Source: Leptobrachium leishanense
Taxonomy: Eukaryota > Chordata > Amphibia > Anura > Megophryidae
DNA: 64,000 nt
NCBI GenBank assembly: GCA_009667805.1
Contig: CM019071.1
Location: forward strand, 44,961,593 to 45,025,592
Direction: 5' to 3'
In this document: positions 52,860-63,766 of the stretch, piece after piece
Numbering within the stretch: the first letter of the stretch is position 1
Layout of the letters: each line of letters begins with the position of its first letter
Made by a program: the position numbers and the translations under genes
Notes under the pieces: model-generated
Told to the model about the DNA's origin: nothing
Databases searched by the model: none
The model's input: only the letters and a program-made list of their open reading frames with translations

Positions 52860-55800
52860 TTATAAACACCCCTTAATGTCCAAATTTACATTAAGACCAT
52901 TATCCTTCCTGGTTCTCAATCTATAAATCCACTCTAACTCTTTTTTGGCTAACTGCTTTAAGTGATTAGCTCCTCTCCAATCTTTCTTCACCACATCTAT
53001 ACCTGCCCATTTTAATCGATCTACTGCAAATAAAGGACACTGATTACAATGCATAGGGACACTGTGATCTTCTTTCTTCCTCCTAATGTTTCCCATGGTT
53101 CTAAGATTCTGACTTTTAATTCTCGTGTAGTCCTCCCTACATACTGCGCCCCACAAGGACATTCCAGTATGTAGATAACTCCTTTGCTAATGCAGTTGAT
53201 GAAAGGCTTAATGTTATATTCTTTTCCTGTGATATTACTTACAAATTTTTTAGTAATTCTCTCTTGATATAAACAAGCTTTACATCTACCGCATTTATGA
53301 AAGCCCTCTGGTTTATTGGAATTAAAGATCCCCACATCGTTCTTGATTCTAGGTAGTAAACTTGGGGCCAGATAGTTCTTTAAATTTTGGGCTTTTCTAA
53401 AAATTACCACTGGGGAGTTAGGAATATCATATTTCAACACGGGATCTGCCTTTAGGATATGCCAATGTTTTTTTAGGATTTGCCTCAACTTTTTGCATGG
53501 GGATTATACTGTCTAATAAAGACATATTTAAATTTCTCTTCCCCCCTTGATCTTTTTCTCTTCTGGGGTGTTTGTTATTGATCAACTCTTTTCTATCTTT
53601 TAGTTCAACCTCCATGCGATCCCTTTCTAATTTATTCTTTTGGTAGCCTTTTTGTTGGTATCTATCCATGATCTTTCTTGATTGGGTTTCAAAAACCATA
53701 GGTTCTGAACAATTTCTTTTAATTCTTATTATTTGGCTTTTAGGTACATTGTCCAACCATTTCCCTGCGTGTGAACTGGTTCTCTCTATAGCTGTATTAG
53801 TATCAGTTTCTTTAAAATAAGTTTTAGTTTCTAACCTATCATCTTTTATATAGATATTCAGATCCAAAAAGTTAATACTAGAGCTATGAATGGTGTGAGT
53901 GAACTTTAAATTGAAATCATTAGTATTAAAGATATTAATAAAACTCAAAAGTGTGTTCTCATCACCTCTCCAAATTATAATAATGTCATCTATATATCGT
54001 TGCCAGAGGACGAGGCGGCCCCCGGCCCTGCCAGACCACACATGCTCCTCCTCCCATCTATGCATGTATAGATTGGCATAACCGGGGGCAAACCTTGTCC
54101 CCATGGCCATACCACACACCTGTAGATAGAATGTCTCTTCAAACCAAAAAAAGTTGTGCTGAAGAACAAATAGCATAGCTTCCAAAAGGAAGGAAATCTG
54201 CATCAGAGGCATCTGTCCGTCCTTAACCATACATTTAGTTACCTCTTCTACTCCCTTCAAATGAGGGATGGAGGTATAGAGAGACACAACGTCAACCGTA
54301 GCCATACAAAACCCCTTCTCCCATGTGATTTTACCTAGTTCCTCTAGTATATGACTAGTGTCCCTTAAATAAGATGGGACTGATTGTACCACGGGTTGTA
54401 AGAATTTATCTATATATTCGGATAGATTACATGTAAGTGAATCTATCCCACTAATTATGGGTCTCCCCGGCGGAGTGGTTGGGTTTTTGTGCACCTTTGG
54501 TAAAAAATAGAAAATCGCTGTACAGCAATCTTCATTAAACAAATATCTATATTCCTCATCTGTCAGGATTCCTTTCTGCTGCCCTCTTTTAGGAGGCTTT
54601 CTAGCTTTTGTAAAAATAAAATAGTAGGATTGGACCGCAAAATACAGTACGTCTCTGTGTCTCCCAATATATTGTTAGCTTCTTTCATGTAGTATTCCCT
54701 GGACATCACTACAGTGCCCCCTTTATCTGCTTGCTTAATGACCAATTGGTGGTTATCTTTAAGTGTTTTACAAGCCTGTCTTTCTTTATAACTAAGATTC
54801 TGCTTAAATGGACGAGATTCTAAACTTTCTAGATATTTGAGAACCAGGCTAGTTAATACCTCCACATTGTGACCTTTTTCCCAAGTCGGAAAAAAGTCCG
54901 ATTTTTTTTTCAACCCTGAATGGATGAAAATATCAGGAGTCGTTACTTGAACCTGTGTAGCTACTTTCTTCATAAAAAAACGCTTCTGGGATAATTGGCG
55001 TACATATCTTTGTGCATCCAAAAATACTGAAAAACCCCCTATCTGACTAGTGGGAGCATATTTTAAACCCTTTTCTAATAGTGTCAACTCCTGAGTAGAC
55101 AGCTCGACACCAGAAATGTTAAAAATCCCATTACTCCCCTTATTTTTATTATTATTGGTGCTGGAGGTTTCTATTATTCTTGCTCTGCCTCCGTGTCTGT
55201 CTGTTCTACCAAGAATCTTTTTCTGGGAGGTTTTAGTGGTGAATAAGGATTTTTGTGGGTCCAATCTTTTGTCTGAGTCACATCTAGGTTCCAACCTAGA
55301 TTTTTCTTTACCCCTAAAAAATCCTTTTCCCTCTATTTCTTTGTTGTTGGGGAACCAAGGCCCACTCACCCATCTGTTCCCTGGATTGAAATGAAGTCAC
55401 TGTATTCCTATTCGGTTTACTTAAAGGTTTTGGTCTTGCCCCTTCACTCAGATGTTGAGATTCCCATTGATTTTGGTAATTACCTTCTCTCTTTTTGGGG
55501 CGGGGGTTCTATCTTTTTGATAAAACTGGGGGTTGTTTCTGTTGAAATTAGGAGGACCTCCCTGATTGGTGTTATTAAACCACTTCTTTGAACCCGTCTT
55601 CTCTCTAACCTGTTTTTTAAAGAGAAAATGAGCCCTTCCTTCCCTATAGTCATTTACGTCTCGCTTATATTTTTCAGCTTTCCTTTTAGAAACCACATCA
55701 TCTATTTGTTTGATGTTGGTTTTAAGAGTCATGAATCTTGCCTGGATATATTCTGGCTCATTGATTTCAAGAATCTCTTTTTCAACTTTATCAATATTAT

Positions 55801-56173
55801 CCTCTACTTTTTCTAGCGTTCTCCTTTGGTAATCAATCAACGATTTGATCATTTTAACTGAACATTCATTGAAAGCTACTTGCCAATCATTCACTAGTTG
55901 TTCATCATCTTCACCATACGCAAGTGAATGATCAATTCTTAAACCCCTCGGGATTAGGTCTGACTGCATATATTGTTCTAGTGAGGATATTTCCCACCAT
56001 TTTTTTGTTTCTTTAATCATCAAATGTTCCATATCGTTAAACAATTTATTAACATCTATTGAAACCTTTTTTGGAGCTGATGGACCTGTAAAAAGGTCTT
56101 TTTGACGTTGGCTCCTCTCCTGTCTAATCTCAGAAAAGAATGCCTGTATGTTTACAAAGAACCCAGGTGACAC
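52860..56173 (-). pseudogene. PLE polyprotein: N-terminal domain, reverse transcriptase, GIY-YIG endonuclease (frameshifted)
   Basis: Upstream frame 56173-55448 (coiled, no known domain). Next frame 55369-54563 has the PLE N-terminal motif KQADKGGTVVMSREYY. RT frame 54542-53427 has FLPKVHKNP, ATVDVVSLYTSIPH, GMAMGTRFAPGYANLYM and YIDD at about 53985-53996. The endonuclease is in two frames (53488-53021, 53162-52860) with HKCGRCKAC, then VIYILECPCGAQYVGRT (the GIY and YIG positions are VIY and YVG). Frameshifts near 54575, at the A-run near 53470 and near 53110 inactivate it. The Cys-rich linker before the nuclease recalls Neptune/Poseidon-type PLEs. Confidence 0.85.
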
Positions 56174-56571
56174 CCACAGGAAGACACAAAAAGTGAATCA
56201 CAATAGCACAGATGTGGTGTGACACCTTAGGTATAGACAAATTAACCTTAGTACTCCCGGGTCGTTCTTCCCAAACGTCCAAGTACAGCAATCAATGTAA
56301 AACAAAAATTGGGATGTCTAAGGAATAATGACACAGAAATACAATCATCGTGCATTATATCTACATTAAAAAGTGAGATGCCCCCTTGATACTGGTCGCA
56401 CTCACAAAATGCCAATTCTTTATAGCATATATAAGAATATACTCGCTGTTAACCCACTGCTCCGTCCACTGGAAAGTCTGGATACTCAGCTCGGTAGCTC
56501 CCACCGCCACAGGAACACAAGCGAGGCTTATCAGTGGATGGTAGAACGTTTAATAAAAGGGTAACAAACAA

Positions 56572-56620
56572 GTACTCCAACGCGTTTCGTGCATATACTG
56601 CACTTCCTCAGGGATTAATA
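56572..56620 (-). ncRNA. Hammerhead-ribozyme-like motif in PLE terminal repeat 2
   Basis: Essentially the same motif as in repeat 1, with the intact GTGC/GCAC helix II. Confidence 0.45.
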
Positions 56621-56949
56621 CATAAAAATAAACATAATGGATCAAATAATAGTCTGTCTTTCTTAGTTCTGCCTGCCAGCTTTATAGTCCTCTTCAAATG
56701 CCACTAGGATGGGCACTTCCGGTTTCCAGTCTCAGCGTGCGGGTCACCCTGGAACGCACCTCCACTTCCTCCTTCCTGTCTCCTTGACATATGTTTAAGG
56801 TGGACACTTCCGGTTCCAGGGTGACCCGCACGCTGAGACTGCAAACCGGAAGTGCCCATCCTAGTGGCATTTGAAGAGGACTATAAAGCTGGCAGGCAGA
56901 ACTAAGAAAGACAGACTATTATTTGATCCATTATGTTTATTTTTATGTA

Positions 56950-56998
56950 TTAATCCCTGAGGAAGTGCAGTATATGTCCGAAACGCGTTGGAGTATTT
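56950..56998 (+). ncRNA. Degraded hammerhead-like motif in the inverted PLE repeat
   Basis: CTGAGGA at 56957-56963 and GAAACGCG are kept, but helix II reads GTGC/GTCC and no longer pairs fully. Confidence 0.35.
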
Positions 56999-57967
56999 GT
57001 TTGTTACCCTTTAATTAAACTTTCTACCATCCACTGATAAGCCTCGCTTGTGTTCCTGTGGCGGTGGGAGCTACCGAGCTGAGTATCCAGACTTTCCAGT
57101 GGACGGAGCAGTGGGTTAACAGCGAGTATATTCTTATATATGCTATAAAGAATTGGCATTTTGTGAGTGCGACCAGTATCAAGGGGGCATCTCACTTTTT
57201 AATGTAGATATAATGCACGATGATTGTATTTCTGTGTCATTATTCCTTAGACATCCCAATTTCTGTTTTACATTGATTGCTATACTTGGACGTTTGGGAA
57301 GAACGACCTGGGAGTACTAAGGTTAATTTGTCTATACCTAAGGTGTCACACCACATCTGTGCTATGGAGAACGGCACTTGTCTGACTGCATTGTACCAAG
57401 TGTAAAGTTTGGTGGGGGGGATTATGATGTGGGGTTGTTTTGCAGGAGCTGGGCTTGGCCCCTTAGTTCCAGTGAGAGGAACTCTGAATGCTTCAGCATA
57501 CCAAGACATTTTGTACAATTCCATGCTCCCAACTTTGTGGGAACAGTTTGGAGCTGGCCCCTTCCTCTTCCAACATGACTGTGCACCAGTGCACAAAGCA
57601 AGGTCCATAAATACATGGATGACAGAGTCTGGTGTGGTGTGGATGAACTTGACTGGTCTGCACAGAGTCCTGACCTCAACCCGATAGAACCCCTTTGGGA
57701 TGAATTAGAGCGGAGACTGAGAGCCAGGCCTTCTTGTCCAACATCAGTGTGTGACCTCACAAATGCGCTTCTGGAAGAATGGTCAAAAATTCCCATAAAC
57801 ACCCTCCTAAACCTTGTGGACAGCCTTCCCAGAAGAGATGAAGCTGTTATAGCTGCAAAGGGTGGAGCGACGTCATAGTGAACCCTATGGATTAGGAATG
57901 GGGTGTCACTTAAATTCATATGCGAGTCAAGGCAGGTGAACCAATACTTATGGCAATATAGTGTATA

Positions 57968-58090
57968 TACGCATGATGTGAGCTAGCCTGGGCAATATAT
58001 ATATATATATACGCATGATGTGAGCTAGCCTCGGCAATATATATTCGCATGATGTGAGCTAGCCTGGGCAATATATATATATACGCATGA
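57968..58090. repeat. Short satellite (about 40-45 bp, 3 copies) with (TA)n
   Basis: Units GCATGATGTGAGCTAGCCTG plus GGCAATATATAT. The text left of Tc1 (CCTGGGCAATATA) shows Tc1 inserted into this array. Bases 58091-58339 are AT-rich. Confidence 0.75.
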
Positions 58091-59160
58091 TGAAAATTTG
58101 CAAAGGATAAGGCACGCAAAGTGAAATTTTAATGTGTCTGAAATTGAAACTTACCTGACAACTCTTATTTTTTTTTTCCGTTAATTTATATTTGTTTAAT
58201 AGAGTTAATTTAAAATGGTTTAATACAGTTTATTTATATTTATTTTACCTTAACTATTGGTGCTTTTCAAACTTTATTCTTAAATAAAAAGAAATTTAGC
58301 AGTTTCATGTTGTGTTGTTTTTTTTTGGGGGGGTGAAAGTAGCTGGTCTTGCCTGGGGCGCAAAATGGTCCACCCCTGCACTCTTCCACAATACCACAGA
58401 GGGGTTACTGTATGATGGCACTTGCTGGCCTGGCACCAAAGGCACAATATTTGGGTGCACTGCCACTGACGCCTGTACCAGATTCATATCCTCAGAGGGG
58501 TTACGGTGTGACGGCACTGTTGCCGACACTAAAAGCCCAATTTTAAAGCACCTATTGTTACTTTCATCCAAAGCCTGCATAAGTTTCACAATAATTTAGC
58601 CAAAAAATCACTAAACTTTTTTCTGCGCGTCCTAAAATGTCTCCTCTTTTCATACAGACTGCCGCCCCAAACAGTTGTTTATGGATAGATTAAAGGAAAA
58701 GCATTTACCGTCATATGAAACGTCATTTATTTGTTTTTAAGTGTTTCTATACATCCTAGAAATCCGCCACTTCACGGGCAGGTTATGGGGACCTCCTAGG
58801 CATGATATTTGAAGGAATTTTTTGTTTTTATTTTGAACCCTTATTTTATGGAAAACTCACTGTTTCTTTAAAAACGTTTTTTTTTAACTTTTTGTCCTTG
58901 TTTCCTGTCCTGCAGGGCACTACCTGGACCCCCATACACCTTTATTGGCAAATATCTAGCATATATGCCCTCTTGGAGGGCACTCTAAAAAACCGAATTT
59001 TGAGTCCCATTGACTTGCATGGAGTTCGAGTTCGAGTTCGAATTCGAACATTTGGAAAGTTCGAGTTCGAATGCGAACTGAACTCGGTGGTGTTCGGCTC
59101 ATCCCTAGTGATACACACAGACTGTGAGCAGAGGTTGGGGTTAAGCATTTGTTTATCGTT

Positions 59161-59166
59161 TTTATT
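59161..59166 (-). terminator. Probable poly(A) signal of gene C
   Basis: AATAAA on the minus strand, about 840 nt after the gene C stop and just beyond the 43-bp minisatellite. The same signal in the same sequence context is present in the displaced 3' flank of gene B at 22020-22025, which supports it as the ancestral poly(A) signal of this duplicated gene. Confidence 0.55.
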
Positions 59167-59215
59167 GAGGTTTTCTCACCGATCATGGAATTAGAAATTA
59201 CCATTTACCGTCTTC

Positions 59216-59895
59216 AAAGACAACATCCAGGTAACAACGTGTCTGCAAACACACATATAGACACAACATCCAGGTAACAACGTGTCTGCAAACACACATA
59301 TAGACACAACATCCAGGTAACAACGTGTCTGCAAACACACATATAGACACAACATCCAGGTAACAACGTGTCTGCAAACACACATATAGACACAACATCC
59401 TGGTAACAACGTGTCTGCAAACACACATATATACACAACATCCAGGTAACAACGTGTCTGCAAACACACATATAGACACAACATCCAGGTAACAACGTGT
59501 CTGCAAACACACATATAGACACAACATCCTGGTAACAACGTGTCTGCAAACACACATATATACACAACATCCAGGTAACAACGTGTCTGCAAACACACAT
59601 ATAGACACAACATCCAGGTAACAACGTGTCTGCAAACACACATATAGACACAACATCCAGGTAACAACGTGTCTGCAAACACACATATATACACAACATC
59701 CAGGTAACAACGTGTCTGCAAACACACATATAGACACAACATCCAGGTAACAACGTGTCTGCAAACACACATATATACACAACATCCAGGTAACAACGTG
59801 TCTGCAAACACACATATATACACAACATCCAGGTAACAACGTGTCTGCAAACACACATATAGACACAACATCCAGGTAACAACGTGTCTGCAGAC
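59216..59895. repeat. 43-bp minisatellite in the gene C 3' UTR, about 16 copies
   Basis: Units ACAACATCCAGGTAACAACG plus TGTCTGCAAACACACATATAG. It lies between the gene C stop and the AATAAA. Remnants of the same array flank the CR1 downstream of gene B. No stop occurs in any minus frame, giving three spurious long ORFs. Confidence 0.92.
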
Positions 59896-60000
59896 ACAAT
59901 GTAGACTCCTCATTGTAATAAGGCGACAGACCTGAGAACATCTGTTTGGATTATCAGGACAGGTTTATCAGGACAGGTTTATCAGGACAGGTGGACACAT

Positions 60001-60191
60001 TTAGGATCTCGAGCGAGGCATTGCACACATCTCGTAAGGCCGAGGTCTGGTAGAGTTGGTGTTTGGCTCCGGCATGATGTCAATGTCCTCTGTGTCTATA
60101 GTGGGTTTCAGGGTGAACTTCTGCATAATGGTAGTGAAGAAAAGAAAGAGCTCCATGCGAGCCAGGCCCTCTCCCACACACACGCGTTTAC
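60001..60191 (-). CDS. Gene C exon 9 with stop codon
   Basis: 191 bp, acceptor TCCAG, starts [15 protein letters not shown] and ends in TAA. It is in phase with exon 8 across the enlarged intron. Confidence 0.94.
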
Positions 60192-63100
60192 CTGGAGAGG
60201 AGGAGAATAGACATACAGGGTTATACACCGAAATGTCACCGACCCTGTGCACTCTGAATAACCCTGTAGGTGGCAGTCAGTGCTGTTGGTCCCAGAGCTG
60301 TGCCGTGTTAAGGTCCACCTGGCCAGTTTTCCCTGCACCTACATCTTTTCCGTTGGTGCAGATATTCATGTCTTCCTGGAAGCCCACTCTTGCAGCTTTG
60401 ACATGGAATGCTGTAAGCCGTGCAAAGCACTCACCACTTTTTAGTTGTGACAGGTGTCATGTCTCTGACCATGGACACTACTGCGCTTCCAGAGTCAAAC
60501 GTTCTGGTGCACCACCATATCTATGTAAAACCTGATCAAGGCTAGACACATTGCCCTGTGGTCATGGTTTCCTAGCCCAATGGTGCACTTACTGTACTGA
60601 CCATGCTGTGTACTGACCTGGCTATATCTGGGACCATGTTCTGATCTGTATTCCTGTGCATCAACGCGGATATATATATATATATATGTAACCTCATTCT
60701 GATCTGTATCTACGTTTTGACCTGGCTATGGGCCCTGTAAGCAAAGCTCCCTCTACCTTTATGCCCTCACCCTCCTTGGCACCCTTGCCCACACTACGCA
60801 GGGCTACTATGCCTGTTGGAGAAGTATGAATGCTGGCTTCCTCCCAAGGGATCGCGGACCACTGTGGCAAAGCCAATTCTCAAGGACAAAGGGCTATGTG
60901 GGCACCTAAGGGTTAAATCTATTTCTATCTTGAAACTGTTTGTATTTTAGGAATTGGTTTGTGTTAGAGATACAATGTAGATATATTGTTCTTACTATCT
61001 ATTTGTCCTTAGATTGATCTGATGTTGTTGTTTGCTAATCCTTTGTGGTGTGTAACTGATTAGGTTTCTCTGTTTCCTGAAGAAATTCAAATCCCCATCA
61101 TGTAGAAAATGTATTCAGTTGATTGTGTCATGTTACCTCCCCCTCCCTGTTTCCCATATAACTGATCCCCATTTCCAATAAAATATATTACTACTCCCCT
61201 GCATTAAGCTGTATCTGGTGTTTGGGACTAGGGATGAGCTGTTCGGGTTCGGACGGTTCGGAGTTCGGCCCGAACTTTGGCAGTTTGAAAGTTCGCAAAC
61301 TTCGAACTTTTTGGGTGTGTTCGGTTCGAGTTCGAAAAAAAAAGAAAGTTTGAAAAAGTATAGAAAATGCTTAAAAAAATTCTAAAAAATCAAGAAATAA
61401 AGAGACTCTTTACTGCAGAATATTATAAGCAACGGTTTATTAGATATTGAATTAAAAACGAATGTAATTAAGTGCGCCTAAATTAAATTAAATGTGATTA
61501 AGTGCGCCTAAACGCACGTTAAAAATTCACTAGTCTGACCCTAGCCTAAATGGGAGAATTTTTCTGGTTTGGCTATTTTGACCTAGAATTTTCCATTCTC
61601 CAGCTCTTCACCGCTCTCTGAATAACCCTTTACGGATCCAAACCAGGAAACTTTGGGTGTCTGGACGTTATGTTGGCCGGACATGAGCAGGGTCTGACGT
61701 CTCCAAATCATGCACACACGCCGCTAGTGGACGCAGCACACTCTGTACGTCCGTACTAGCGGTTCTGCGTTCTCAAAAAAATGCGTTCATTTTCCACTTG
61801 CGTTGCGCAGCCGGACTTTCGTGCGACCGTACTTCGTATATTGGCTGTCATTGCCTGTCATTTGCTGCTAGTGCGGCCGTGATTAAGTGCGCCTAAACGC
61901 ACATTAAAAATTCGCTAGTCTGACCCTAGCCTAAATGGGAGAATTTTTCTAGTTTGGCTATTTTGACCTAGAATTATCCATTCTCCAGTCATTCTCCTGC
62001 TCTTCACCGCTCTCTGAATAACCCTGACAGGGTTATTCAGAGAAAGGTGAAACTCAGGAGAATGACTGGAGAATGGAAAATTCTAGGTCAAAATAGCCAA
62101 ACCAGAAAAATTCTCCCATTTATCACACTTTCCAAATCGGCTATTTGGTCTAGAATTTTCCATTCTCCAGTCATTCTCCTGCTTTTCACCGCCAAAAAAT
62201 CAGTAAACTTTTTCTGCGTGTCCGAAAATGTCTCCTCTTTTCATACAGGCTGCTGCCCTAAGCAGTTGTTTATGGATAGATTAAAGGAAAAGCATTTACC
62301 GTCATTTGAAATGTCATTTTTTCGTTTTTAAGTGTTTCTATACATCCTCACGGGCAGGTTATGGGTACCTCCTAGGCACGATATTTGAAGGAATTTTTCG
62401 TTTTTATTTTTAATCCTTATCTCATGGAAAACTCACTGTCCCTTTAAAAAGGTTTTTTTTTTAACTTTTTGTCCTTGTTTCCTGTCCCCCAGTGCACTAC
62501 CCGGACCCACATACACCTTTTATGGCAAATATCTAGCATATATGCCCTCTTAGAGGGCACTCAAAAAACCGAATTTTCAGCCCTATTGACTTGTATTGAG
62601 TTCGCGTTCGGGTTCGGGTTCGGATACGAACATTTGGAAAGTTCGGGTTCGGCTCCGAACCGAACTCAGGGAGTGTTCGGCTCATCCCTATTTGGGACGA
62701 GATACTCAGAAATATACAGCACTCCCTCTAATTCCGGTTGAGGATTGTGCTAGAAGGAAAGCTGCTGCGGATCAGCTTGGCTGGAGAGAAGGGATGGACA
62801 CTGTAACAGGCTCGGGTCTGGTCCACAAGTTGGAACCTAATAAACCCCAGTTGCTATTACAGGCCCTATTCCCTAATCTGTGCCTGCAGGTTTCCCCATA
62901 GTTTCCCCATTTTAGCACGATATTCTGGGGCAGGCGCTACCTTGGCACCTTGCCCCGGAAGGCAATGCTAACCATTGGGATACTCGTGGTAGCGCTTCTG
63001 TGCCGCCGCGAGTATCACCTCCTGGAGTCCATAGGACTCCATAGAGGGTTGTGCTACTCTCTCGGCGGACCGATCCGCCGCTTCTTGTCGCCAGGAGCAG

Positions 63101-63766
63101 AGTGAGACTGGGGACAAATAGTTCCTAGTCTCCCTCCGTGGTGCTGCGTGATCTCATGAGAGCGAGATCAGAAAAGGCTTGTGGCCTGGAAGCGCAACCC
63201 TCCATGTAGTCCTATGGACTCCAGGAGGTGATACTCGCTGCAACGTGGAAAGGCTAACGCAAGTATCCCAGTGGTTATCGCTGCATTCCGGGGCAAGGTA
63301 CAGAGGTATCACCTGCCCCAGAACATCGCGCTAAAATGGGGACGCTACGGCGAATTCTGCAGGCTCAGATTTTCCCTGTTAGCGTCCTCATTTTATCACA
63401 CACTAGGAACAGGGCGCTCGTGTTATACAATGATTATTGTATAGTTATAATTGTGTTACGTGGTGTTATTTCTTTGAATGTTGGTGTTTTTGGTGCAGTT
63501 TGGGAGATTTACACATTTCGCCAGTAACAGCTTTATGCTCTTCTCTCGCTCCACAATCTATACATTAAATCATTAATATGTCTAACTCTATCACCTTATT
63601 ATGGTTTATTATTCACACATTTACCGGCAGAGAACGGCATGAAGGCGTCATTCTTCTTAAAGGAGCCAGTGTCGTCCAGGAAGTGACCCGGGTCAAACTG
63701 TGACGGATTTTTAAAGTATTTGGGATCCTTCAGAGCAGACGTCAACATAGGAAAAACTATAGTGCC
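60001..63766 (-). CDS. Gene C: cytochrome P450 family 2 (CYP2), exons 8-9 only, 5' part beyond right edge
   Basis: C-terminal part of a third CYP2 paralogue. Exon 8 is 63625-63766 and exon 9 is 60001-60191, with TAA at 60001-60003. Exon 8 carries the FDPGHFL segment and ends in FSA; exon 9 opens with GKRVCVGE, so the haem loop FxxGxRxCxG is complete across the phase-1 junction. Lengths (142 and 191) equal those of gene B. Intron 8 is 3,433 bp against 99 bp in gene B because of repeat insertions. The sequence right of exon 8 resembles gene B intron 7. The 3' UTR carries a 43-bp minisatellite before an AATAAA signal. Confidence 0.92.
60216..60266. mobile_element. 51-bp mini-element, ends CAGGGTTATACA / TCTGAATAACCCTG
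   Basis: Two termini of the CAGGGTTATTCAGAG family joined with almost no interior, in gene C intron 8. Confidence 0.5.
60267..61228. mobile_element. LTR-like sequence in gene C intron 8, continued at 62691-62900
   Basis: AATAAAATA near 61177 and LTR-like style; the text continues after hAT4 (TTTGGGAC repeated). Terminal TG/CA and a primer-binding site were not identified. Bases 60660-60688 contain a short (TA)n. Confidence 0.3.
61229..62690. mobile_element. hAT4: non-autonomous hAT, 1,462 bp, TSD TTTGGGAC
   Basis: Ends TAGGGATGAGC and GGCTCATCCCTA. Perfect octamers at 61221-61228 and 62691-62698. It carries two partial Harbinger-like pieces (about 61490-61546 and 61655-61934) and a palindrome centred near 62036. 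No coding region. Confidence 0.9.
61932..62122. repeat. Palindrome, arms about 95 bp, centred near 62036
   Basis: CTCTGAATAACCCTG meets CAGGGTTATTCAGAG head to head, and the similarity continues outward to AAATGGGAG / CTCCCATTT. Confidence 0.75.
62905..63400. repeat. Foldback element in gene C intron 8
   Basis: Distant inverted blocks: CCCCATTTTAGC with GCTAAAATGGGG, and ATCACCTCCTGGAGTCCATA with GGACTCCAGGAGGTGAT. Related to the foldback at 30500. Bases 63401-63624 are intron without features. Confidence 0.6.
63625..63766 (-). CDS. Gene C exon 8
   Basis: 142 bp, acceptor TTCAG, donor GTAAAT. It is close to gene B exon 8 and encodes [18 protein letters not shown] and the FSA that opens the haem loop. 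Confidence 0.94.

Larger units (their letters stand above)
51945..57365 (-). mobile_element. Penelope-like element (PLE), 5.4 kb, inside Tc1, 15-bp TSD
   Basis: Flanked by GGAGAACGGTACTTG (51930-51944) and GGAGAACGGCACTTG (57366-57380). It has a terminal repeat at 51945-52510, a second direct copy at 56312-56815 and a third, inverted copy at 56816-57365, the variable pLTR arrangement known for PLEs. The minus strand codes RT and a GIY-YIG endonuclease. Direct repeats differ at only a few sites, so insertion is fairly recent. Confidence 0.88.
51412..57878 (+). pseudogene. Tc1-like DDE transposase pseudogene in two pieces
   Basis: Piece 1 is 51412-51944, piece 2 is 57381-57878; together about 343 codons, the usual Tc1 length. 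Visible: the MRRSQELS start, the paired N-terminal helix-turn-helix (SLLNIPQSTVSCIIRTWN, TERGQRMLRRIVRRG), WSDK with the first Asp, [10 protein letters not shown] with the second Asp, [18 protein letters not shown] with the third (Glu). Several early stops and frameshifts plus the PLE insertion make it inactive. Confidence 0.85.
51278..57963 (+). mobile_element. Tc1-like transposon split by a Penelope-like element, TA target
   Basis: Inverted ends CACTATATTGCCAAAAGTAT and the matching ATACTTATGGCAATATAGTG, with TA at 51276-51277 and 57964-57965. It encodes a broken DD34E transposase. Removing the 5.4 kb PLE restores an element of about 1.25 kb, normal for Tc1. Confidence 0.9.
50231..59107 (+). 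mobile_element. hAT3: 8.9 kb composite hAT insertion downstream of gene C, TSD GTGATACA
   Basis: Left end TAGGGATGAGC, right end GGCTCATCCCTA. Perfect octamers lie at 50223-50230 and 59108-59115. Gene B flank sequence without the element (21968 onward) confirms the empty site. It contains a P-family fragment (50650-51270), a Tc1 element (51278-57963) with a nested Penelope-like element, a small satellite (57968-58090) and the usual hAT 3' segment (58340-59107). No hAT transposase remains. Confidence 0.9.

Noticed and set aside
52006..57195. Identical 63-codon frames at 52006, 56373 and 57004 (minus) as a conserved small protein
   Set aside because: They are the same segment of the PLE terminal repeat in three copies and run antisense to, or outside, the coding part.
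59191..59941. Three minus-strand open frames of 227-247 codons
   Set aside because: Product of the 43-bp array, which has no stop in any minus frame; it lies in the probable 3' UTR of gene C.
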